From the NCBI GenBank assembly GCA_965205365.1, contig CBDBGT010000013.1, positions 124,001 through 188,000 of the forward strand: a stretch of DNA of 64,000 bases, read 5' to 3'. The translations under genes and the position numbers were made by a program. This stretch comes from JALZUR01 sp965205365. GTDB taxonomy: Bacteria; Bdellovibrionota; Bdellovibrionia; Bdellovibrionales; UBA1609. Below the pieces are notes generated by a model. It was not told where the DNA came from, made no database searches, and was given only the letters and a program-made list of their open reading frames with translations. This document shows, piece after piece, positions 41,576 through 48,814 of this stretch. Each line of letters begins with the position of its first letter. Position 1 is the stretch's first letter.

Positions 41576-44467
41576 ATGAATAAAAAATTATTTTACTACT
41601 TAAATTCAATTACCATAAGGGCCATTTACCGAGGTTATTTTATTTTAGCGACAGCTTTACTCGTTTTAGGTTTTACACCAAGGACTATAGCTCAGCCCCT
41701 GCCTGATAATTTAGATTTTCCAAAACATCAAGCAATTTATGAAGAGTACAAAGCCACTTCTGACTCTCTTAGAACCATAGCCAATGAAGCTCTTAGAAAA
41801 CTTAGGATAAAGGAACGTGAAATTGATAATACAGAAAGTACTATTTTAGAATATAGAGACGATATTCACGACTTTCGAAATCAAATATCTTACTTTAAAA
41901 ACGAAAACGTAGAACTCGACCGGGACATAGAACGCTGGAAAGGCAACATCAACCAATCTAAAAAAAATCAACGCAACTTAAAAAATGAAATTGAAGAAAG
42001 TAGCCAAAGGCTTTCAGTAACAAATGATAAAATTAATAATTTACGTCCACGACATACTAAGCTTGCGGCCAAGGTTAATCAAATTCAAAATAGATTAAAT
42101 TCATCTAAAGCAGATTTACAAAAAGTCAACTCTAAACTGTCTAGTATAAACAGCAACATTTCTGATTTAGAATCTAAACTCAACAAAGTTAATTCAAGAA
42201 TTAATAAATTGACAGATCAACTGAACGCTTCTGAAGATGAAGCTGTAAGGGCCACGCTTACATCAAAAATTCAAAACCTTCAAGCTAGAAAAATTAAACT
42301 AGAACAAAAAGTTTCTACAGCAAGAACAAATCAGCAACAAGTTCAAATTGAACAATCTGAAGCCCGCAGTAGAGTATCTACCATTGAAGAAAGTTTTTCT
42401 AGCACACAAACTCAGTTTAATAATGTCAACTCAAAAATGAATAAATTAACCTCAAAAAAAACAGCACTCAGTAGCAAATTGAACAGCCTTAAATCTAGAA
42501 GTAAAAAAACTGCAAAAAAAATAAAATCATTAAAGAGACACGTCCAAACTGCTGAAAGTCGAATTTTTGAAAATAATTATAGAATTTCAAGGCTTAGAAC
42601 AAAAATTGACAATAATGAGGACCAGATTGAGGATTTACAAAGGTTATTGCCGGGTCTTTATGGCGAAGAGAATAATTTACAGAATAACTATCAGTTAAAG
42701 AATGAGAAAGCTATTCAAGCTGAAAATAAAACTCAAAATAAATACGAACACTTACTTACAGTAAAATCTAATTATGATCAAGCTGTTACCAAAGCTAAAA
42801 ATGAAGGAAAAAACCAAGGTTTTGTTTCTGGACAAAAAATAGGAATAAAAGAAGGCTCTTTGGACGGAAACAAATCTGGCCATACCAAAGGTTTAAAAAA
42901 AGGTAAGGAGGATGGTTTATTAGATGGGTATAACCGCGGTAAAACTAGTGGCTACGTTAATGGGAAAAAAGAGGGCTATAAGAAAGGCTTTAACCTACCG
43001 TCTAACTATAACAGTGGTTTTGTAAAAGGATTAGAAAAAGGCGAGCAAGACGCTCTTAAGGAAGCTCAAACTGTAGACTATCCAAGAGGTTTTAATGAAA
43101 AATCCGATGAGTTATCAGTAGTTGAAAACACCGTAGACCTTGATAATGGAACAGCCGCTCATTCTACACTAAGTCCTTTACAATCTTTAAATCTCTTTAA
43201 TAATTCAGAATTCTTTACTCAGAATCAAAATTCTGACATTTACGAATACTCCACACAAAATGATGATTTCACCACTTTTTCTATTGATGATGCTAATTCT
43301 GTTTGTAGAAATATTTCTTCAGAAGAAATTCCTTTAAAAGATTTAAGACCTAGACAACCACAATGCTCCTCATTTATATATACAGTTATTATTCAAGAGT
43401 GTGAGACATCTTATCTAAAATCATGGAAAAGTAGTTATTTACAAAATTATGCTTCTGAGTTTAGAAGCAAGAAGTATGAAGCTTGCTTAGATCCATATAC
43501 AGAATCCTTCGCTAAATATCAAAACACTCGCTATGAAGAAGGTTACACAGAAACTAATAAAAAGGCTTTTGACAAGTGGTTTAATATCGGAGCTAAAGAT
43601 GCTCACAACAAAGGATTTAAAGCTGGACGAACAGAATCTTGGGATAGAAACATTTCCAAGTTTCGTGATGAACAGTATTTACTTGGAAAAACTGAAGCCA
43701 CCGATTTTTTCACAGCCAATCCTGTTATAAAATTTTTAAGTTTAGGTTTTGAAAAGCTTACTGAAGGAAATAAAGCTCAACTTGTAGCAGGCGATTCATT
43801 TAATTTGAAACTCAATATAGCAAATTTTGGTTCTCAAGACTCCTTATCAAACGCAACAAAAGTAAAATTTGTGCCAATGACTGATGAGGGTCTTAAAATT
43901 TTAAACGCTAATAATTGGATTAATCTTGTTGAAATACCAAAAAAAACCAAAGCTAATGTTTTTAATGTTGTTGCTGGAAAAATTGAAAAAGATGCTGTAG
44001 CAAAAAATCATCCAGTAAAAATAGTTTTTAGTCTTCCCACAGGAACACAAAAAACTTATAATTCAAATATAAAAGTCACCCCTAATGTCAGGTTAATTTT
44101 ATCTTCGAAAAGATTTAATGGAGACGCTCATCCTTGGGTTGGTTTTGATTATAACCGCTTAAAAATTCGGTTTAAAAACACCAGTAATATTCAACCAGAT
44201 GAAGATTTAAAATTTACCATTACGGCACCCGATGCTCCAAGAGAGTGGAAATTAAAATTCCATAAAAATACGGGAAGCATATCAAGCACCAAGTTTTCTC
44301 CAGGAAGTATAGTTCAAGGATCAATAGTTGCTTTTAAAATAGGCAGTTGGAAGGCTATAAATAAAAAACTAAGACTTCTTGTTAAAGTAACTTATAAGGG
44401 AAATATTACTTTTAAAGAAAGTTTTGTTGTAACTCCAAAGAGAGCTCAAAACAACGGGCGTAAATAA
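41576..44467 (+). CDS. Large secreted coiled-coil protein with Gly-x3 repeats, unknown function
   Basis: The 963-residue product has an extended signal sequence (about residues 15-40, GYFILATALLVLGFTPRTIA). A long coiled coil spans about 50-400, rich in Lys, Asn, Ser and Glu with leucine or isoleucine heptads (QIQNRLNSSKADLQKVNSKL). A glycine ladder at about 406-495 has Gly every fourth residue (GFVSGQKIGIKEGSLDGNKS), like the deca-GX3 motif of Yae1-type proteins. A central region has four or more Cys, a second Gly/Tyr ladder lies near 650-710, and a beta-rich Ig-like end spans about 720-960. It is probably periplasmic or surface-associated. It is divergent from the fibre gene. A structural or scaffold role is a guess. 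Confidence 0.6.
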   Translation: MNKKLFYYLNSITIRAIYRGYFILATALLVLGFTPRTIAQPLPDNLDFPKHQAIYEEYKATSDSLRTIANEALRKLRIKEREIDNTESTILEYRDDIHDFRNQISYFKNENVELDRDIERWKGNINQSKKNQRNLKNEIEESSQRLSVTNDKINNLRPRHTKLAAKVNQIQNRLNSSKADLQKVNSKLSSINSNISDLESKLNKVNSRINKLTDQLNASEDEAVRATLTSKIQNLQARKIKLEQKVSTARTNQQQVQIEQSEARSRVSTIEESFSSTQTQFNNVNSKMNKLTSKKTALSSKLNSLKSRSKKTAKKIKSLKRHVQTAESRIFENNYRISRLRTKIDNNEDQIEDLQRLLPGLYGEENNLQNNYQLKNEKAIQAENKTQNKYEHLLTVKSNYDQAVTKAKNEGKNQGFVSGQKIGIKEGSLDGNKSGHTKGLKKGKEDGLLDGYNRGKTSGYVNGKKEGYKKGFNLPSNYNSGFVKGLEKGEQDALKEAQTVDYPRGFNEKSDELSVVENTVDLDNGTAAHSTLSPLQSLNLFNNSEFFTQNQNSDIYEYSTQNDDFTTFSIDDANSVCRNISSEEIPLKDLRPRQPQCSSFIYTVIIQECETSYLKSWKSSYLQNYASEFRSKKYEACLDPYTESFAKYQNTRYEEGYTETNKKAFDKWFNIGAKDAHNKGFKAGRTESWDRNISKFRDEQYLLGKTEATDFFTANPVIKFLSLGFEKLTEGNKAQLVAGDSFNLKLNIANFGSQDSLSNATKVKFVPMTDEGLKILNANNWINLVEIPKKTKANVFNVVAGKIEKDAVAKNHPVKIVFSLPTGTQKTYNSNIKVTPNVRLILSSKRFNGDAHPWVGFDYNRLKIRFKNTSNIQPDEDLKFTITAPDAPREWKLKFHKNTGSISSTKFSPGSIVQGSIVAFKIGSWKAINKKLRLLVKVTYKGNITFKESFVVTPKRAQNNGRK

Positions 44468-45031
44468 GCACGACTTTAAATTTTACAATAAGAAATTTAT
44501 CTAAAAAAGTTAAAAGGCCAGTCAGGCCTCTTAACGGCTTAGTAAGTTTAATAACACTTTTTTCCTATATAAAATATGTGCTAGAAGAGTATAAATATTT
44601 TTGTTATAACCTTTAAATCACCATAAAACTTTGCTAAACACCTCAGTGCTTAACCCTACCACTACACTTTTATTGATAAAAAAACTAACAATTTATTCTC
44701 CTAAAAAATATCAAACAAAGCCCCTTAACAAAAGAAATAAGAATTGATCAAAAGAAAACGCCCAAGGCATTAAGAGAAATCTCGACAATGAAATAGACAT
44801 CGAACCACTTGAACCAATATAGAAAAGTAATACCCAGGGTGAAAAGGAAGAAAAAATTCCGCCACCTCCTACGCCCGCAGTAGGTTCTAAAAAATTTTAA
44901 TTATCTTCTCAAAAAAAATAACTTTCAAATAGTACATTGAAAAAGAAAGGGCCAAATTTTGGCCCTTTCTTTTTGTATAAAATTTCATTATTTTTTCATT
45001 CTTAGATAAATCAAGAACCTAATGGTTCATT
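44468..45031. other. Gene-poor region with a decayed coding trace
   Basis: A hairpin with arms GTTAAAAGGCC and GGCCTCTTAAC (about 44509-44534, one mismatch, no T-tract) follows the coiled-coil gene. At about 44744-44899 one plus-strand frame reads SKENAQGIKRNLDNEIDIEP, LEPI, stop, KSNTQGEKEEKIPPPPTPAV, GSKKF, stop. This looks like the tail of a lost protein with a single internal stop. A strong terminator is annotated at 44941-44975. Nothing else is seen. Confidence 0.45.
44941..44975. terminator. Bidirectional intrinsic terminator
   Basis: A perfect 15-bp hairpin: AAAAAGAAAGGGCCA and TGGCCCTTTCTTTTT around a 5-base loop. The GC-rich core is bordered by A and T runs on both strands, so it can stop rightward transcription from the coiled-coil gene side and leftward transcription from the gene at 45032-45397. 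Confidence 0.88.
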
Positions 45032-45397
45032 TTATTTCTGATAAAAAAAACCATTTTCTGGAACTAAAATAGTATGGAGTGCTCCGTCCCATCCACATGA
45101 TTTTGTAATAATACGAAAGTAAACCGCATTACTTTGTTCTCTTGCTTGAACCATAATCGCTCTGCATTGAAATGCAAGTTCCCTAGAATTAAAAACTCTA
45201 CTAAATAACACTTCTCCATCATACTTTAAGGAAAAGGAAAATCCGAAGCCATACGCACATGATACTTTAGAAGGATCATCTAATCGAACCCATCTTTCTT
45301 GCACTTGATTCAGTTTTCCTTTAGTATTTGCATGGGCTAAGTGTGATATTATTAACAATAATAATGTTAACTTTTTCATATGTATTCTCCTTTTCAT
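45032..45397 (-). CDS. Small secreted protein, unknown function
   Basis: The frame gives 121 residues, but the better start is probably the ATG five codons in (MKKLTLLLLIISHLAHA), which follows GGAGA and gives a textbook signal peptide. The mature part of about 95 residues has three Cys (KVSCAYGFGF, LAFQCRAIMV, TKSCGWDGAL) and strand-like segments. No family is recognised. Transcription should end at the hairpin 44941-44975. In style it resembles the other small secreted proteins in this window (19865-20185 and the lipoprotein at 48308). Confidence 0.6.
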   Translation of the reverse strand: MKRRIHMKKLTLLLLIISHLAHANTKGKLNQVQERWVRLDDPSKVSCAYGFGFSFSLKYDGEVLFSRVFNSRELAFQCRAIMVQAREQSNAVYFRIITKSCGWDGALHTILVPENGFFYQK

Positions 45398-45628
45398 TTA
45401 AGTAATGGTTTTTTTATAGCCATTAGTTATTTTTGTTTTTATAATTGGAACCAATATTAAACCCTATTGTCTTTTAATATTCATCAAAAAAAAGCCTTTA
45501 TGAAAACATTTCAACAAGTGTCAAAAAAAAAGACGACCAAAACCCTCTTTCCTTAATTTGTTGCCACTAGGCTAAGTAATTAAAATCGTTGAGAGCGTAT
45601 TTATAATTTGCGGCAGTGTTAGATTTAT

Positions 45629-45760
45629 AAAACTTTTTTCAAGGCTGTCTGCAGTTTTTTTTGCTTTCTAGCCTAGAAATTCTTCTTAGAACACAACCTC
45701 AAAGAATAAAATTCCATTCACCATTTTTGTTTGTGTTTTTTTATAATATTACTAAATCTT
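45629..45760 (-). pseudogene. Decayed fragment of an IS1634-type transposase
   Basis: About 130 bp align with 9066-9200 inside the intact IS1634-type transposase gene, with many substitutions. Shared landmarks include AAAACTTTTTT, GCCTAGA.ATTCTT and AGAATA.A.TTCCA. No terminal repeats are present. It shows that elements of this type have been in this genome long enough to decay. Confidence 0.7.
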
Positions 45761-45825
45761 GCTCTAAACACTAGTCTTTGTTATTAATATTTTATAAGTT
45801 AATTTTTTCGCTAAAGGGGTGTAAG

Positions 45826-47091
45826 GTGAAAGTTTTACTTGTTGGTTCTGGTGGTAGAGAGCACGCAATGGCTAAGGCTTTGAGCACATCTAAGATAGTA
45901 ACCGATTTATATGCTCTTCCAGGATCTTCAGCCATTTTTAAACTTACAGATAGTTTAGAGCTTTTAAATCAAAAAGTGGAAAAAAAAAATTATAAAAAAA
46001 TTATAAAAAAAATTATAAAAAAAAAAATTAAACTAGTTGTAATAGGCCCAGAGGCTCCATTAGTGGAAGGATTTTCAGATTTTTTAAGAGAACACAATAT
46101 TCTTGTTTTTGGCCCTGATTCTAAAGGAGCAAAACTTGAGGGAGATAAAATTTTTGCAAAAGAATTTATGCGTGAATTTTTCATTCCAACAGGTGATTAT
46201 GTAGAGATTTCAGATTTAAACTCTTTAAATAAGGCTTTGATAAAATTTGAAAAAATGTTGCCTTATGTTTTTAAATATAAAAATTTAGCAGGCGGTAAGG
46301 GAGTTTTAGTTTCAAAATCAAAAAATGAAATTATTAAATTTGCAAAAAGCTTTGGAGTAGATGATTCGCAAAAAAACGTACTAGCGTATTTAGAAGAACC
46401 CCTTCATGGCTGGGAACTTAGTTATATTTGTCTTGTTAATGAAACAGGCTATAAGGTTTGCCCAATCTTACAGGATCACAAAAGGCTTAAAGACAATGAT
46501 AAAGGCCCTAACACAGGGGGTATGGGAGTAGCTGGCCCCATTAACATTTGTAAAAATTTAGAATCACAAATCATTACAGAAATTGTACGCCCAACCCTAG
46601 AAGGCTTTAAAAAAAGAAATATGCTTTATAGAGGAGTTGTGTACTTTGGAGTAATGGTAACAAAAAATGGACCAAAACTATTAGAGTATAATGTACGCTT
46701 TGGGGATCCTGAAGCACAGCTCATTTTCCCACTTACACAAAACGATTGGGGTGAGGTTATGAGTGCTGTAAGCACTGGTCAGGGCTTTAGTTTAAAACAC
46801 TCAAATCAATATGGTTGTGCAGTTGTTATGGCAGCAGCCGGTTACCCTGAGAAACCAATAAAAAATAATGAAATCAAAGGCCTTAATAATTTAAAAGATA
46901 GCGATATTTGCCACGGGGGAACACGCATAGGAAGAAATTGTGGGAAGTGGAAAGTTAATGGTGGTAGAGTATTAAGTATCTTAGGTTTTGGAAAAAATTT
47001 AGATTCTGCAATTAAAGACTCATACTCTAAAGTTAAAAAAGTTTCTTTTACAAATGCTCAATTTAGAACCGATATAGGTTCAAAACTTTAG
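45826..47091 (+). CDS. purD: Phosphoribosylamine-glycine ligase PurD
   Basis: Second step of purine synthesis: joins glycine to phosphoribosylamine using ATP. The product from GTG 45826 is about 421 residues, normal for PurD. It starts VKVLLVGSGGREHAMAKALS and has VVIGPEAPLVEGFSDFLRE, GPDSKGAKLEGDKIFAKEFM, the ATP-grasp KYKNLAGGKGVLVSK, QDHKRLKDNDKGPNTGGMGV and LLEYNVRFGDPEAQLIFPL. An upstream in-frame start at 45778 would add 16 non-conserved residues; the GTG is preceded by AAGGGG and begins the conserved sequence. A run of AAAAAATTATAAA units (45985-46027) encodes a Lys/Ile-rich loop (KKIIKKIIKKK), a likely slippage site. Confidence 0.93.
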   Translation: MKVLLVGSGGREHAMAKALSTSKIVTDLYALPGSSAIFKLTDSLELLNQKVEKKNYKKIIKKIIKKKIKLVVIGPEAPLVEGFSDFLREHNILVFGPDSKGAKLEGDKIFAKEFMREFFIPTGDYVEISDLNSLNKALIKFEKMLPYVFKYKNLAGGKGVLVSKSKNEIIKFAKSFGVDDSQKNVLAYLEEPLHGWELSYICLVNETGYKVCPILQDHKRLKDNDKGPNTGGMGVAGPINICKNLESQIITEIVRPTLEGFKKRNMLYRGVVYFGVMVTKNGPKLLEYNVRFGDPEAQLIFPLTQNDWGEVMSAVSTGQGFSLKHSNQYGCAVVMAAAGYPEKPIKNNEIKGLNNLKDSDICHGGTRIGRNCGKWKVNGGRVLSILGFGKNLDSAIKDSYSKVKKVSFTNAQFRTDIGSKL

Positions 47092-47203
47092 AATTTAAAT
47101 TAAAAACCCACTTAGAGGCTAAATAAATTCTTCCTCCATACTTTTATACAGTATGAAAAAACTTACACCCCCTTATTTAAAAAGTTTTTTTATGAAAGCA
47201 GTA

Positions 47204-48142
47204 TTAATTAAGAAAATACTTACCCCCAAAAGCTAAACTTACACTAATAACAAGACCAATACAGGCTTTTCCTAAATCAGTGAAAATATCTGTAGTCGTA
47301 GACCTTACTTGTTTGTGTCTAAGCATAAGACTTAATATCAACTCTCTTCCAGCAATGGTGCCTAAGAAAACCCATGTAGTACTCATGGGAAGATTATTCA
47401 CACTCTTAAAGTAAAAAAGAATTAAACCGTAGGAAAGATCAATTAAAGTCGCAGACCTAATATCTATGGTGTTGGTTTTAACAAGAACAATTTCTTGAAT
47501 CTTTCCACCTTTTTCTCTAACCATAAAAGCTAGTAAAGCCAGTAGCCAGACTAAAGACAAGCCAACTAACCAAGAAGGAACCTGTCTAGGAACAAAAACA
47601 TAAATATTTGCAAGGTCTTGCATAAGCCATTGAGCCCATAAAAATCCAGTAGAAAGCCACTGAGCAACTGTCCACAATGGATGAGTCTTAGACTTATCAC
47701 TTTCATTTAAAATATATTTTTCAAAATTATATATTAAAAGCCAGATTATAAAAGTTGCACCAAAAGCTACCCCATAACCAACAAGAGACTTTATAATAAT
47801 TTTTTGCAAAACAACTGAGCCCGTAAAAATACTTAGTGCCATAAAAGTCGTACTCACAGGAATTCCAAAACGAGTTAAAAAAAGTAGAACAATTATAGGA
47901 AGAGTGTGCCACCATTGAACAGTTTCCACAGGAATTTTACTAAGACGCCCGTAAGAAACATCTCCACTGTTTACATACCAACCATAAAGAAGAACACAGG
48001 TAAGAATAAGGCCTAAATAGCCCCAGATTATCCACCAAGATTTTTTTCTATTGGAAGATAAAAATGTGCCTACTGTCTGAATAGAATCATTTCCAATTAC
48101 GGCATAACAAGCTAGAGAAAAACCAATGATCATCCACAACAT
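47204..48142 (-). CDS. PiT-like inorganic phosphate permease (divergent)
   Basis: The product from ATG 48142 is about 312 residues with eight to ten membrane helices. It has paired signatures of the PiT family: GNDSIQTVGTFLSSN near the N-terminus (compare GANDVANAFGT), GIPVSTTFMALSIFTGSVVL in the first half, and NLPMSTTWVFLGTIAGRELI in the second. It is shorter than Escherichia coli PitA. Phosphate, or a related anion, is the likely substrate, with sodium or protons as the driver; this is inferred from family. I place the start at 48142 because GGAGG precedes it; a TTG at 48154 overlaps that site. It appears monocistronic. Confidence 0.7.
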   Translation of the reverse strand: MLWMIIGFSLACYAVIGNDSIQTVGTFLSSNRKKSWWIIWGYLGLILTCVLLYGWYVNSGDVSYGRLSKIPVETVQWWHTLPIIVLLFLTRFGIPVSTTFMALSIFTGSVVLQKIIIKSLVGYGVAFGATFIIWLLIYNFEKYILNESDKSKTHPLWTVAQWLSTGFLWAQWLMQDLANIYVFVPRQVPSWLVGLSLVWLLALLAFMVREKGGKIQEIVLVKTNTIDIRSATLIDLSYGLILFYFKSVNNLPMSTTWVFLGTIAGRELILSLMLRHKQVRSTTTDIFTDLGKACIGLVISVSLAFGGKYFLN

Positions 48143-48250
48143 ATCTACCTCCAATCTAAACTAAATCCATGTCTTACATCTTAAAATCTAGAGGTTTAGG
48201 CTTTTGGTCAATGACTTATAAAAAAACTAAAGAAATACAAACAATTCATA

Positions 48251-48284
48251 AAAAAAAGCAGGAATTTAAACTCCTGCTTTTTTC
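48251..48284 (-). terminator. Intrinsic terminator after the 48308-48739 lipoprotein gene
   Basis: Inverted arms GCAGGA (48258-48263) and TCCTGC (48272-48277), bordered by an A-run and a T-run. On the minus strand the hairpin is followed by seven T, about 30 bp past the lipoprotein gene stop. Confidence 0.85.
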
Positions 48285-48307
48285 AATTCAGCAATTACAG
48301 TAAAAAC

Positions 48308-48739
48308 TTATTCACAGCTAAACCCAGGGCCTTCTAAATTAGCTCTGACTTTGTCTTGTACCTTAGCACAGTACTCAAGCTGGTAATTTGCAACAGCAAT
48401 AGTCTTATTAGCCCCAAATTTGTTGTAAACAACGCCACATCCTCCAGAATCACCGTTTAAAATAGCAATGGTTCTAATATCATCACCACGTGTGCAAGTG
48501 ACTCTAGAGTCCTCAGTACCGGAATAGTCCCCAAAAGAACTTACGCCTGAGGCTTTCTTAGGAACAACTGGCTTTAAGTCCTGAGCATCATTTTTAAGAT
48601 CTTGAGCAGCTTCCTCAAGACTAGCCTTCGCCTTATGAGCAGCAGCCTTAGCCGAGTCCTCAGAGTCATAAAGATGTTTTTCTCCAGATGAGCATCCCCA
48701 AAACCCAAGAACAGCAATCAATAAAAGTAAATTTTTCAT
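48308..48739 (-). CDS. Small lipoprotein, unknown function
   Basis: A 143-residue product with a lipoprotein signal (MKNLLLLIAVLGFWGCSSGE, lipobox GFWGC at residues 12-16). An Ala/Lys-rich amphipathic helix follows (about 25-60, SAKAAAHKAKASLEEAAQDL). A small C-terminal domain has four Cys (VTCTRGDDIR, GGCGVVYNKF, EYCAKVQDKV and a final SCE), suggesting disulfides. The helix resembles the anchor helix of Lpp/OsmY-type envelope proteins, but no family is recognised. It ends at its own terminator (48251-48284). Confidence 0.65.
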   Translation of the reverse strand: MKNLLLLIAVLGFWGCSSGEKHLYDSEDSAKAAAHKAKASLEEAAQDLKNDAQDLKPVVPKKASGVSSFGDYSGTEDSRVTCTRGDDIRTIAILNGDSGGCGVVYNKFGANKTIAVANYQLEYCAKVQDKVRANLEGPGFSCE

Positions 48740-48814
48740 TTAATCCTCCTTTAAAAAAATTTTACTTACAAAGTTAACGACACGAAATGAAATTAAGCAA
48801 AGAATTTTAAAAAA

